A stretch of 41,397 bases of DNA from Actinomycetales bacterium UBA1416 (lineage in GTDB: Bacteria > Actinomycetota > Actinomycetes > Actinomycetales > Actinomycetaceae). Shown one piece after another: positions 22,772 to 31,419 of the stretch (positions are counted from its first letter, which is position 1; every line of letters begins with the position of its first letter). The notes under the pieces are model-generated. The model worked only from the letters and a program-made list of their open reading frames with translations, did not search any database and had not been told where the DNA came from. The translations under genes were made by a program, and so were the position numbers. The DNA lies in NCBI GenBank assembly GCA_002304945.1, contig DBPQ01000149.1:2662-44058 (forward strand). Reading direction: 5' to 3'.

Positions 22772-25420
22772 CTAACCTTCCCTGGGTGTAGTTGGCATGG
22801 GTCGCGCCAGGCTCACACAGTCGCGGCACGTTGACGAAACGGACGGTGCGCGCGTGAGCCTGTCCACCCGTTCGAGGTAGGTGTGTCCCATGTCGCAGAG
22901 CCACCAGACCTGCTTGTGGCTGCGGACGGTGACCTCGGTGGGCGACAGGTCACCGTTGAGGGTTGGATGCCACCGACCCGCCGCATGAGGGGCTTGGGAG
23001 GCCAAGTCGTTGTAGCCCTGCAGGACTTGGCGACCTGCGCATACCGGACATCCCGTCGGGTTCTTCTCTTGAGTCCGCTTGACGACACTCGCGCGATACT
23101 CGTGCCCCTTCTCGCACACCCAGTACACCTTTTTGTGGCTACCTACAACAACGTCACGTGGTTCTAGTGGCGCGTTCTTCGTCGGGTGGAACTCCGCAGC
23201 GATATCTGGCCTCCTGAACGCGAGGTCGTTATAGCCACGCCATACTTTCCGGTTAGCGCAGTATGGGCAACCAGTTGGGTTATTTGGCTTCGTGCGGGAG
23301 GACACTTTCGCGAGGTAGTGGTGCTTCTCCTGACAAATCCACCAGACCTTCCGGCTACTTCCGACGCTCAAGTCAAGTGCTCTCAGGGTGCCGTTCATCG
23401 TCGGGTGGAGTTGGGCAGCGATGTCATCACGCCGTGTTGCGAGGTCGTTGACACCTACAACGTGCAATTTCCCGCTGCAATACGGGCATCCTGTTCCCGT
23501 GGTGCGCTTGCCTATTGTCGCGTAGAAGGTGTGGCCGCGGGGGCACAACCAATACACTTTCTTGCCTGAGCCAAGGGTCACGTCGCTTGGTTGCAGGTCG
23601 CCGTTCATCGTCGGGTGCCACTCCCCCGCCAAATCGGACCGCTGAGATGCAAGGTCGTTGTAGCCGACCCAGACCTTCTTGCCGGCACAATACGGACATC
23701 TTGTGGCGAAGGCACCTCTTGTGCGGTGGACGATACCCGCCAGATAATGGTGTCCCTCGTCTGGGCACAGCCAGAAAACTCTTCTTCCGGAGCCCACTGT
23801 GACATCGCATGGACGCAGCGAACCGTTCATTGTGGGGTGCCACTCTGCTGCGATGTCCGGCCGTTGCGATGCAAGGTCGGTGTGTCCAGCCCACGGTTTC
23901 CGCCCAGCACAGTATGGACAGCCGGACTTCTTCCCAGAAGTTCGTGGACCAACCGGAGAGTCGTAGGTGTGCCCCTTCGCGCACAACCAGAACACTCTCG
24001 TGGCGGACCCAACGGTGACTTCACTTGGAAGGAGTGGCCGATTCATCGTGGGGTGCCACTCTGCTGCGATGTCTGGCCGTTGGCTCGCAAGGTCATTGAA
24101 GCCCTGCCAAACCAGTTTTCCAGCACAGTAGACGCATGCAGAGCCTTCGCGGACTGCCGGCGCGGTGCGGACTGGATGTCCGTTGCGACACAGAAACCAT
24201 ACCTTCTGGTTGGACATTGGCTTGATATGGTCAGGCACCGGAACAGTGTTTCTTGCCGAATCCCACACGGCTGCGAGGTCTGGGCGGACTACATCAAGTG
24301 AGTTCCAGCCGGAGATTGGCCGCTGACCCGCACAATAGTGGCATCCGTTCCGCGAGCGAAGCGCCCTGGATTGCTTGACCTCGTGCCCGTTGGCGCATAC
24401 CCACCAAACACGTTGATGAGAGAACTCCGAGAGGTCGTCTATGCTGAGAGACCCATTCCTTGTTGGATGCCAGGCAAACTCACCCTCGTGGGCTGGAATC
24501 ACACGGTCCGAGTGCGGGGCTAGGACGGCGTCGTCCGCGCCGAGCACGGCATTAAGTGCGTCCAACCAAGTACCGTCAACCTTCGGATGGGGCGTGTCGG
24601 GCCCTGTCAACAGTCCATACGTGTGCGGCCCTGCTACGAAGGTTCCGTCGGACAGTTGATGCAGGAACGGCCGGACGGCCCATCCGAATCCCTGAATGAT
24701 GTAGTTGCGAACGTCTGCTGGTATTGGGGCCAATTGCCGCTTCAGAAGCGAAGCTCTCCTCGTGTAGTCAGTGCGCGCATCGGACAATTCACTGAGGAAG
24801 GTCCTGTCCGACAGCAACGCCGCAGCTTCGACGAGGACCGAGAATGTGACGATGTCGGCCTCGACGGCGGAGTAGTTGTGGGTGGTCGCGGTCGCACGGC
24901 GGAGTGCGGCACGCAGCACATAGTGAAGGACGGCGTCGAGTCGGCCGCGGCGGACGAGCCTCCGGTACTTGATTGCCGCCCGCACGGTGTTCTCGTCCAC
25001 GGTTCTCTGCTGGTCAGGGAAAGCTCCTGACCCAATCCATCGTCGGTGTCTCAGGCAGACCGGTGCACGCAGGGTGGCAAGAAGTTCGACCGTCGCCCCC
25101 TTCGTGCACAGTGTGCAGTCGTACCGCGGCCCCATGCCGACGTCGCATTTGTCGCACGTGGTTCCGTCGGGGTGGGCTGGGCGGTGTCGGAGCGCATCCC
25201 TTTCAAACCAGCCGCGTTCCAGCCCGCCGTGCAGTTGTGCTGTCCGAACCCAGGACTCCTCATCGACCTCATGGGACTCGGCAAGGTTACGGACAACTGC
25301 GGATAGCGCCACCTTGGAGATTGCGTTGGCTGCCGCGAGACGTGCTACGTAGCTCTCCGGCGTCTCAGCGGGGCGGGGTTTCACGTGGATTGGCCACGTG
25401 CGTCCTGGGCATTCGAGCAT
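22772..25420 (-). CDS. tniQ: TniQ/TnsD-family protein with eight C-terminal zinc-ribbon repeats
   Basis: 882 residues; the ATG at 25420 lies 1 bp after the tnsC stop. The N-terminus is TniQ-like (RPAETPESYVARLAAAN) with a zinc site C89/C92 and C102/C105, followed by CLRHRRW at 122. From about residue 310 to the end are eight repeats of about 70 residues with NDLASQRPDIAAEWHPTMNG, a VFWLC-x3-GH segment, R-T, and CPYC, so each keeps C-x3/4-H and C-x2-C. They match the Treble-clef/DUF4379-type probable zinc-ribbon family. TniQ/TnsD proteins choose the insertion site and recruit TnsC. The array is therefore likely a DNA- or protein-binding reader that selects the target. What it binds is unknown. 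Confidence 0.88.
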   Translation of the reverse strand: MLECPGRTWPIHVKPRPAETPESYVARLAAANAISKVALSAVVRNLAESHEVDEESWVRTAQLHGGLERGWFERDALRHRPAHPDGTTCDKCDVGMGPRYDCTLCTKGATVELLATLRAPVCLRHRRWIGSGAFPDQQRTVDENTVRAAIKYRRLVRRGRLDAVLHYVLRAALRRATATTHNYSAVEADIVTFSVLVEAAALLSDRTFLSELSDARTDYTRRASLLKRQLAPIPADVRNYIIQGFGWAVRPFLHQLSDGTFVAGPHTYGLLTGPDTPHPKVDGTWLDALNAVLGADDAVLAPHSDRVIPAHEGEFAWHPTRNGSLSIDDLSEFSHQRVWWVCANGHEVKQSRALRSRNGCHYCAGQRPISGWNSLDVVRPDLAAVWDSARNTVPVPDHIKPMSNQKVWFLCRNGHPVRTAPAVREGSACVYCAGKLVWQGFNDLASQRPDIAAEWHPTMNRPLLPSEVTVGSATRVFWLCAKGHTYDSPVGPRTSGKKSGCPYCAGRKPWAGHTDLASQRPDIAAEWHPTMNGSLRPCDVTVGSGRRVFWLCPDEGHHYLAGIVHRTRGAFATRCPYCAGKKVWVGYNDLASQRSDLAGEWHPTMNGDLQPSDVTLGSGKKVYWLCPRGHTFYATIGKRTTGTGCPYCSGKLHVVGVNDLATRRDDIAAQLHPTMNGTLRALDLSVGSSRKVWWICQEKHHYLAKVSSRTKPNNPTGCPYCANRKVWRGYNDLAFRRPDIAAEFHPTKNAPLEPRDVVVGSHKKVYWVCEKGHEYRASVVKRTQEKNPTGCPVCAGRQVLQGYNDLASQAPHAAGRWHPTLNGDLSPTEVTVRSHKQVWWLCDMGHTYLERVDRLTRAPSVSSTCRDCVSLARPMPTTPREG
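22795..24493 (-). repeat. Eight tandem zinc-ribbon repeats inside tniQ
   Basis: Units of about 210 bp code for the same motif frame. The first two are diverged (HEGEFAWHPTRNG; NSLDVVRPDLAAVWDS), the middle ones are most alike (NDLASQRPDIAAEWHPTMN), and the last ends at CRDC. The four metal-ligand positions are kept in all eight. Confidence 0.85.
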
Positions 25421-25421
25421 G

Positions 25422-26543
25422 TCAACTCGCTCTCGGGCGTCTGGCTGGACTCTTGTTGTCGACTTCGTGCCTTCTTCTCCGTCGCTCTTCGAGTTCCTCG
25501 GAGAGGATGTCGAGCTTGATGCCACTGAGGAGTCCCTTGGTGACGCGTTCCTTGGTGGGGTCGAGGTTCTGGATTATGAGGTCCTGCGCAGCGGTGCTGA
25601 GCAGGCGAACGAGGGTACCGATGTTGCCGCCGGACCTCAGGTGGAGGTAGTCGCTGAGGGCGTGCAAGTCGCCCCTCTCAACCCCGAACAGGCAGAGTTC
25701 GTCTCCGACGATGTCGAGGATGTCTCGCCAGCCTTGTTTTTCCTTGTCGGTCCGGTATCCGTAGGTTCCCATGGTGACTTGGCTGAATCGTCCCGCAATC
25801 TGTGCGCCTTTGCTCCCTACGAGGAGCCTTGAGCCTGAGACTTTTCCAGAGTAGAGGAATGTGGCGGGCACCTTGTTCGACATTTCTTTGAGGATGTTGA
25901 CGCTGTCGGTGCTTCCCGCGCTGTTGTCTTCGAGTCGGTGGACTTCATCGACGACGACGAGGACGGTCTTCAGTTCGCGGAGCGCGTTGGTGACGGTCGC
26001 CAGACGGGCGCTCATGGAGTCGCTCCTGTGCCGGGGAAGTCCCAGACAGTCGAGGAGTTGCCCCATGACGGCTTTGCCGGTACTGCCGGCAGGAATCTCG
26101 AAGTACACGACGGGTACGGGTCGCCGGTCCGGGGGCAAATCGTAGAAGCCCGGGTACTGGTGCGAGTAGACGTAGTACGTCGCCTTCATGACAGCCAGGC
26201 AGGCGGTGGTTTTTCCGAACGTCGATTCTCCGTCGACGAGGACACCGAATCGTCCTGAAGACCTTGCGCGGTTGGAAAGGAGCGCCTTCTTGACTGCCGC
26301 CTTGACTTCAAGAATCTGGTCGGTTTCGACCATGATGTGACCGGAAACGTAGTCGAGCCTCGCGTTGTTCAATGCTGCGCGCTCTTCACGCGGCATCTTT
26401 CTCCACACGGGGATAGCAGGCAATGTGGGGGGTTCGACGTGGGTTTCAAGCGCTTTCGTAAGGCCGGCGATGGTGTAGAGGTCCGGTGTGTCGAAGTCAG
26501 AGAAGAAGGAACCAGCAAAGGCGTCGTCATCGGAGTGGGCCAT
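25422..26543 (-). CDS. tnsC: TnsC/TniB-type AAA+ ATPase
   Basis: 373 residues; its ATG overlaps the tnsB stop (TGATG). Walker A GESTFGKT is at 105-112 and Walker B VLVVVDEVH at about 194-202 (D199, E200). A following GKVSGSRLLVGSKGA region and the LRSGGNIGTLVRLL sensor-like helix match TnsC/TniB. It couples the target selector (TniQ) to the TnsB transposase in an ATP-dependent filament. The ending RRRRHEVDNKSPARRPRAS is a basic tail. Confidence 0.92.
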   Translation of the reverse strand: MAHSDDDAFAGSFFSDFDTPDLYTIAGLTKALETHVEPPTLPAIPVWRKMPREERAALNNARLDYVSGHIMVETDQILEVKAAVKKALLSNRARSSGRFGVLVDGESTFGKTTACLAVMKATYYVYSHQYPGFYDLPPDRRPVPVVYFEIPAGSTGKAVMGQLLDCLGLPRHRSDSMSARLATVTNALRELKTVLVVVDEVHRLEDNSAGSTDSVNILKEMSNKVPATFLYSGKVSGSRLLVGSKGAQIAGRFSQVTMGTYGYRTDKEKQGWRDILDIVGDELCLFGVERGDLHALSDYLHLRSGGNIGTLVRLLSTAAQDLIIQNLDPTKERVTKGLLSGIKLDILSEELEERRRRRHEVDNKSPARRPRAS

Positions 26544-28627
26544 CAGAGTCCCCTCCTGGCGTCAAACCGTCGCACCGAGCCTCGGTCAACGGCGTCGTCA
26601 CCGGTGGGCTCGGCCGTGTCCGTCCACTCGTCGTTGACGAGGTCTGCCGAGACGGTCTGGTAGGGGTCAGCACCCAACTCGTTGGCTGTCAGTTTGAGCG
26701 CAGCCTCTCGACGGGAGTTGTCGTTTGCGAGTCGCTGCTCATCCTGTTTCGCGAGTGTCACCATGGCACGCGTGAGGCGGGAGGCTTCCATGGAGTCGAA
26801 CGCCCCGTAGGCGGTCAACGCTTCAAAGGCAGCATCTCGTGTTTCCCTGGAGAAGGGCGCGTCGAATGTACCCTTATTCATCCAGTCACAGGCAATCCAC
26901 CTGTCCTCGCCCACGGCGTCGGGCCGTTCAAGCCAAACGGTTGCAGGGTCGTAGGGGTGGTAGCGGACTGGCCATTCGAAACCGCGCCGCCCGTCCGGCG
27001 ACGGGCTGCCCCGGAATGGGTTGAGTTCGACGGAGTCGTAGCGACGGTAGTTGATGGTGATTCCGTCGTCCTTGATTCTGCGATGCTGCACGGGGAGCAG
27101 CGCGAAGTAGTCCTCGGCTCTCAGCGGGAGGGGGATGAATCCACCCACGTCGAACATCGCCGCATACATTGAGTTGGGCGTGTGCACCACCCGGGGGAAG
27201 ACTGGGTCTCTGAGTCCCTCGTGTGGGGTGTTCTGCCAGACCACTGTCACCCAACGGTCGAACAGTTCCGCCAAGGTGTAGACGTCGAGCAGACCGGGGT
27301 CGCTTTCTGGGAGGGTCCCGCGACGTTTTGTGTCGCCTCCCGTGAATCCGGGCACGTGCTGGGCGAACATTTTGTTGATGGCGTCAAATGCCCGCTCCAC
27401 AAGCGCCTTGTCGGTCGGTTGGCCGGGCACGGCGTGGGTGAGGCTGATGCCAAGTTGCTGGCACGTGGAGCGGACGGTGTCAGACATGTAGTCCGCACCG
27501 TTGTCCGTCACGATTCGACTGGGGAAAATGAAGGGCCTCTTCGTGTCGTAGCGGGAGACTTCGTCGGCCGTGAGGCACTGCGCCCACGGCATGGTCGCCA
27601 GACGGACCTGCAACTCCGACTCGTTAAAGGACTCGTGGGCACGTAATGGCCGCGGCACGACGGCTTGAGCGATGATGAGCGAGATGTCGAAACCTTTCGC
27701 CGCTTTGGGCCGCAGGCCCGTCGCCAAGATGGAGTTGGTGGCCTTGTCAATCATCATGACGAGGACCATTCGTTCCACCTTCCGCTCCTCGTTAAAACAC
27801 ATGATGTCGAACTTGGAACTGTCGATTTGAACTTCCTGACCAGGAAAGGCCCCAAGCCTGGCCTGGTACATGCCCTTGGGCTTCTTGGCGTTCGTTTGCT
27901 GAGTCTTCGCTGGTCCAAAGGTGTACTTGCCATCGGTGAGGATGGCGAGGTAACTGCGCAGGGAAGACTCGCTCGTCGGGAACGTCTCCCCGGGGTACCG
28001 TCGAGCCCACTCCTCTCGGCAGGACGCGCGGAGCCGGCCGTTGTTTCCAGGGGACTTCTTTGTGTCTTTCGTCTCCGCAGCGATGAGGTCAACCATGATG
28101 CTTATCAGTCGCTCGTCACATCGTCCGAGGGGTCGGCTCTCCCGCTGAGCGCGCCCGTCGATGAGGCCGGTCGGACCTTTGGCACGGTAGTCCGCGAGCC
28201 AACGCTTCAGGGTCGGCACTGACACGGAGAGGACGCCCACCCTGCCCGCTTCGTTCGAGTTGCTCAGCTCTTTGGCTTTTGCGGCCAGCCGTGACTTCTG
28301 GGTGGTGTGTTCCGGGTCGTACTCTGGTCGGCGCGGACCATCACCCACTGGGGCACCGGTTTCGAGTTCCTCGAGATGTGCTCGGAGGAACGCCACCCTG
28401 GCTTGGACGTGGACTGGCACGGTGTCCAGGTCGCGGGCTGTCAGGGTGGGCCGCTCGACGGGTTCGAGTAGCCGTTCAACGACGTCCCACTGTGCAACGG
28501 TCTCGTACTCCCGGGTGAGCGTGTTGCGGAGCTTCACGTTGACGCCCACCTGTCCAACGACGTCGTAGGTTCCATCGAGCAGCTGAATCTGCTGCCCGAT
28601 GGTGAGCCCATGCCTGTGGTCATTCAC
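26543..28627 (-). CDS. tnsB: TnsB-type DDE transposase
   Basis: 694 residues from a GTG that overlaps the tnsA stop region by 8 bp. HTH-like N-terminal domains (SVPTLKRWLADYRAKGPTGL) precede an RNase H-fold core with D269 (VQIDSSKFD), D375 (VTDNGADY) and E411 (LVERAFDAINK), giving the D-x35-E spacing of TnsB/Mu transposases. A C-terminal beta-barrel and tail follow, the part that meets TnsC in Tn7. It joins 3' ends to target DNA. The 1-bp overlap with tnsC and the overlap with tnsA support co-translation. Confidence 0.95.
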   Translation of the reverse strand: MNDHRHGLTIGQQIQLLDGTYDVVGQVGVNVKLRNTLTREYETVAQWDVVERLLEPVERPTLTARDLDTVPVHVQARVAFLRAHLEELETGAPVGDGPRRPEYDPEHTTQKSRLAAKAKELSNSNEAGRVGVLSVSVPTLKRWLADYRAKGPTGLIDGRAQRESRPLGRCDERLISIMVDLIAAETKDTKKSPGNNGRLRASCREEWARRYPGETFPTSESSLRSYLAILTDGKYTFGPAKTQQTNAKKPKGMYQARLGAFPGQEVQIDSSKFDIMCFNEERKVERMVLVMMIDKATNSILATGLRPKAAKGFDISLIIAQAVVPRPLRAHESFNESELQVRLATMPWAQCLTADEVSRYDTKRPFIFPSRIVTDNGADYMSDTVRSTCQQLGISLTHAVPGQPTDKALVERAFDAINKMFAQHVPGFTGGDTKRRGTLPESDPGLLDVYTLAELFDRWVTVVWQNTPHEGLRDPVFPRVVHTPNSMYAAMFDVGGFIPLPLRAEDYFALLPVQHRRIKDDGITINYRRYDSVELNPFRGSPSPDGRRGFEWPVRYHPYDPATVWLERPDAVGEDRWIACDWMNKGTFDAPFSRETRDAAFEALTAYGAFDSMEASRLTRAMVTLAKQDEQRLANDNSRREAALKLTANELGADPYQTVSADLVNDEWTDTAEPTGDDAVDRGSVRRFDARRGL

Positions 28628-29393
28628 GGCCTGGTCCTTTCGTCAGCGGTGTTTGCGGTGTGAGCGGTCGGCGAATGTCGAATGCGACTTGGCGTGTCCA
28701 CATGAGGTGGTAAAGCTCGTGGACTCGGCGGGGTGGCCGCTGAGAATCGAGGAAGTTGGCGCATTCGCCCACTGACCTTTTCCCATGACCGATGAAGTCG
28801 AACAATGCGATTTCCGTGGTGTGGTCGGGTGCGAGCGCCGGCCGACGGTAGTTCGCGATGAACTCCAGTCCGTTCCGTGTGGTGTCAGTCAGAGGTGTCA
28901 CGAGAAGGTATTGCCACCCAATCTGTCGACACATGTGTTCCATGCGACGGCTCGTTTCCGGGTCGATGGGAGCGAGGGGGTTGACAATGTCGCACACCCT
29001 TCCGCCGCCGTCCCTCGTCAGGATGTAGACAGCCGGGTAGTGTTCGAGCCCGTCTCTCCACGTCACGCACATGGGCCGAATTGCGATTCCTTCGATGGGC
29101 TGAGTGTGGTCCAGCCAGAAGAGCCCAGTCAGCTCGGCGAGGCTTTCATGCCGGAGCATCTCTCCGGTCTGCCCGCACCAGTAGAAGCCGGGACGGTTGC
29201 CCTGGCCCACCCTGCTCGCTTCCGAGCGTGCCTGGGCAGCTCGGTGGAACGGAACGGACAGGGCGTTCGACGTTGCGTCGCAGTGACGGACGTCGTTGTC
29301 GGGTCCACGCCAGGTGAGCGTCGGGATGTTGTTGTTCGGTCGCGCCCCAGAGACGATGCTGCTGAGGCGCCTGCCGGGCCTCGTCCCCATTAC
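28620..29393 (-). CDS. tnsA: TnsA-like transposon end-nuclease subunit with altered active site
   Basis: 257 residues from the ATG at 29393, which has GAAGGAAC upstream; the open frame continues further but reads as low-complexity noise. TnsA cuts the non-transferred strand at the ends, so its activity decides cut-and-paste versus copy-and-paste. The first Glu region is present (HESLAELTGLFWLDHTQP), and the fold-like C-terminal half (DFIGHGKRSVGECANFL) fits the family. The expected P-D pair reads HYPAV, and the later E/D-V-K strand reads CDIVN, so two key acidic/lysine positions seem lost. Functional state is uncertain. Confidence 0.82.
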   Translation of the reverse strand, partial: VMGTRPGRRLSSIVSGARPNNNIPTLTWRGPDNDVRHCDATSNALSVPFHRAAQARSEASRVGQGNRPGFYWCGQTGEMLRHESLAELTGLFWLDHTQPIEGIAIRPMCVTWRDGLEHYPAVYILTRDGGGRVCDIVNPLAPIDPETSRRMEHMCRQIGWQYLLVTPLTDTTRNGLEFIANYRRPALAPDHTTEIALFDFIGHGKRSVGECANFLDSQRPPRRVHELYHLMWTRQVAFDIRRPLTPQTPLTKGPGRE

Positions 29394-29860
29394 TGTTCCT
29401 TCCGTCGGTCGGAGCCGGTCACCAACCCGGTGTGCGGCGTCGGGAAGTGCGCGCACCACGCACCGTCGGTTCGGATGGCTGCCGCGATACGCCGCGGTGG
29501 ACGCAGGCGGACAATGGGACTGGTCGGCCGGGCCACTGGGGACTTCGTGGAGGCCATTCCGGGGTGTGGGGATGTCGCCGCGATGCGGCGTCCTGACAGG
29601 GTTCGTGCGTTTTTCATGACAGCTAGGTGTGCGGGCACACACCGGTTCACTCACCGCTTCGGCTTATTCCGACAACCACTCGTCGTAATAAGAGCCAACG
29701 CGCCGTACTGTTGATGCTCCATGCCTGCCATTTGAGGACTCTGGTCGTGTCGCGGGAGAGTGCGCGCGTGCACAGACGAGTGCCTTACGAGGTCCTGCCG
29801 CGTCTCATCCGGCGGCGCCTCGCGCGGCCCTGATCGCCTGGGCAGCGCTACGGTCGGAGC
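29394..29860. other. Non-coding interval between tnsA and the HTH gene
   Basis: About 470 bp without a supported gene. It probably holds the tnsA promoter region, candidate transposon right-end words (TGTGGGGAT at 29565-29573, TTCGTGCG at 29602-29609), a GTGTGC-GG-GCACAC palindrome at 29627-29640 and an A/T-rich inverted repeat at 29663-29692. Short plus-strand frames here lack convincing start sites or homology. Confidence 0.6.
29663..29692. repeat. A/T-rich inverted repeat upstream of the HTH gene
   Basis: CTTATTCCGAC, 8-nt spacer, GTCGTAATAAG: 10 of 11 positions are complementary. It lies between the divergent tnsA and HTH genes, so an operator or recombination site are both possible. Confidence 0.55.
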
Positions 29861-30322
29861 ATGAATGCGAAACGCGGACCGACTCCCCCGGGACGCAGAC
29901 CTGAGATCAGGGCGCCGCGCGAGTACATGTCAGGCACCTTCGGCCGCGCTGAGAACTTCGAGCCTGCAACTTACGAGGGGCCTCCCGCCGACCCTCAACG
30001 GTTTGAGGCCGAACTTCGGGCTGCCGAGTTGCAGCACCGAGCGGCACAGAGGACTCTGGCGGCAATGGCGAACCGGAAGTGGACGCAACAAAAACTGGCC
30101 AAAGAGGCTGGCCTGTCTGTGGAGATACTCGGACGAATCCTACGTGGCGACATGGCTGCAACACTGCGCCACTTCGCGCATCTGGAAGTCGCACTCGAAA
30201 CGCACGTCTTTGAGGAGATCCCCATCAGAAAAGAGTCCGACCAGAACGACTCTGAGACCGAGAAGCAAACTGCTCAGGCGTCCCATCCTGCGAAGGGTTC
30301 AAGAGCGCGCGAGTGGCGATAG
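29861..30322 (+). CDS. Small HTH (XRE-like) regulator
   Basis: 153 residues, ATG with GGAG 6-7 nt upstream. Residues about 70-110 form an XRE-like helix-turn-helix (WTQQKLAKEAGLSVEILGRI). The N-terminal 55 residues are charged and Pro-rich, and the C-terminal tail is polar and rich in K, E and S. It is likely a DNA-binding regulator of nearby island genes; which ones cannot be read. It lies divergent to tnsA and about 170 bp from the A/T-rich inverted repeat. Confidence 0.65.
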   Translation: MNAKRGPTPPGRRPEIRAPREYMSGTFGRAENFEPATYEGPPADPQRFEAELRAAELQHRAAQRTLAAMANRKWTQQKLAKEAGLSVEILGRILRGDMAATLRHFAHLEVALETHVFEEIPIRKESDQNDSETEKQTAQASHPAKGSRAREWR

Positions 30323-30536
30323 CCGCCCTCGGACCTGTTCATCGCCTACGTTGCCCGTGGCAGCGATCGAGGAGGGCGTGGCACCGTATCCACGTCTTCA
30401 TCCGTCCGACCGCCCACAATTCGGGAGTCCGAGATAGCCGTGCCGGACCATCGAGGAGACACCTGCCCACAGCCTCGCATGAGGCCCGTGGATGGCCTAG
30501 AAGGTCGCAGTCAGCGGACCCCACGACGCTGAGAAC

Positions 30537-31220
30537 TCAGAACACCCACTCCCAAGCGCCTGTGCCCCACATCCACCCCGGCGACAGCACGAGTGCACCT
30601 GAGGTGTACTTGCTGTCGAGCACAACCTTCCCGACCACGTGCTCCCCGGGCCCGATCTGCGAAGGGAGAGAATCGGCGCTGTCGAGACACATAAAGGCAT
30701 TTCCGGTGGAGTCGTTCTCTCGAGTACCGTCCGGGCCGATCACCTTGAAGTCGTATTCGCTGAAGGTGTAGTACGGCATGTCCTCGACCTGCGCGAGCGC
30801 GGCCGTTGTCTGGATGTCCATTGTCACGGCGATGAAGTTGCCATTGGCAGGCGGCTCAGAGTAGCCCGAATTGCACTCGAAATCCGGTTCGATAGCAGTG
30901 ATCGTGAACTGCATGAGCGTCTCGCCGGTGTCGGTGACGGTTCCAGCCACTTGACCAATTTCCTTGACCAGGTTGCCCCGCTCGCTGGTGACGGACTCTC
31001 CGTACACGGACTCCTCGGTCTGTTCCGGTGTTGTGGGTTCGGGAGTTGGCGTCTCGCTTGGCTTGGGTGTGGTCGTCTCGCTCGGCTCGGCGGCTTCTGA
31101 CTCAACTGCGACGGGGATCGGCGTTGCCCTTGTCGCGCTAGCGTCGCCTGCATTTTCGGAACAACCTGTCAGTCCGAGCGCCGCGATAGCAGCCATTGTC
31201 GTGACTCTGCGATTGAACAA
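30537..31220 (-). CDS. Secreted lipoprotein with DUF4352-like domain
   Basis: 227 residues, TTG start preceded by GGGGGT. The N-terminus MFNRRVTTMAAIAALGLTGC is a lipoprotein signal with LTGC lipobox. A Thr/Pro/Glu-rich linker of about 45 residues follows (TTTPKPSETPTPEPTTPE), then a beta-rich domain with two cysteines (CNSGYSEPP, MCLDS) resembling telomere/DUF4352-type extracellular domains of actinobacterial lipoproteins. The fold call is weak. It would be anchored outside the membrane. Function unknown. Confidence 0.75.
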   Translation of the reverse strand: MFNRRVTTMAAIAALGLTGCSENAGDASATRATPIPVAVESEAAEPSETTTPKPSETPTPEPTTPEQTEESVYGESVTSERGNLVKEIGQVAGTVTDTGETLMQFTITAIEPDFECNSGYSEPPANGNFIAVTMDIQTTAALAQVEDMPYYTFSEYDFKVIGPDGTRENDSTGNAFMCLDSADSLPSQIGPGEHVVGKVVLDSKYTSGALVLSPGWMWGTGAWEWVF

Positions 31221-31419
31221 TTTGCGTGTACCCCCAAACTTGGGCGCGATCTGTACGTCTGATGTTCCGCCTGACCTCGTTGGCAGCGGGAGACGTACTC
31301 CACGCTATCAAGACATCGAACATTCTTGCCCTCGAATCGCTCCTAGACATCTCGGGCGTGCCTTACACCCTGCGCCGAACAACGGTAGGCCATCGCCGCC
31401 TGAACAGCTGAATAGGAGA

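Larger units (their letters stand above)
22161..29621. mobile_element. Tn7-like transposition module (tnsABC-tniQ); right border uncertain
   Basis: The element starts in tadB. The plus strand reads TGTGACGCACGAATG at 22161, and Tn7-like ends start with TGT. Then come GAAG(G/A)TGATCC repeats like TnsB sites. Four leftward genes follow in Tn7 order from the opposite side: tnsA, tnsB, tnsC, tniQ. The right border is not proven. A candidate ACA at 29619-29621 lies close to words shared with the left end on the opposite strand (CGCACGAA and ATCCCCACA). The expected 5-bp target duplication (GCTCC on the left) is not exact there (GCTAG). The true right end may lie beyond the window. Confidence 0.6.

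Noticed and set aside
22795..24493. CRISPR array, because of the regular repeats
   Set aside because: Units are about 210 bp, coding, and match zinc-ribbon domains; there are no short repeats with spacers, and no cas genes.
26337..27646. Several plus-strand frames inside tnsB and tnsC
   Set aside because: They are opposite-strand shadows; codon pattern and motifs belong to the minus strand.
29627..29833. Short plus-strand frame between tnsA and the HTH gene
   Set aside because: It is Arg-rich with no ribosome site or family pattern.
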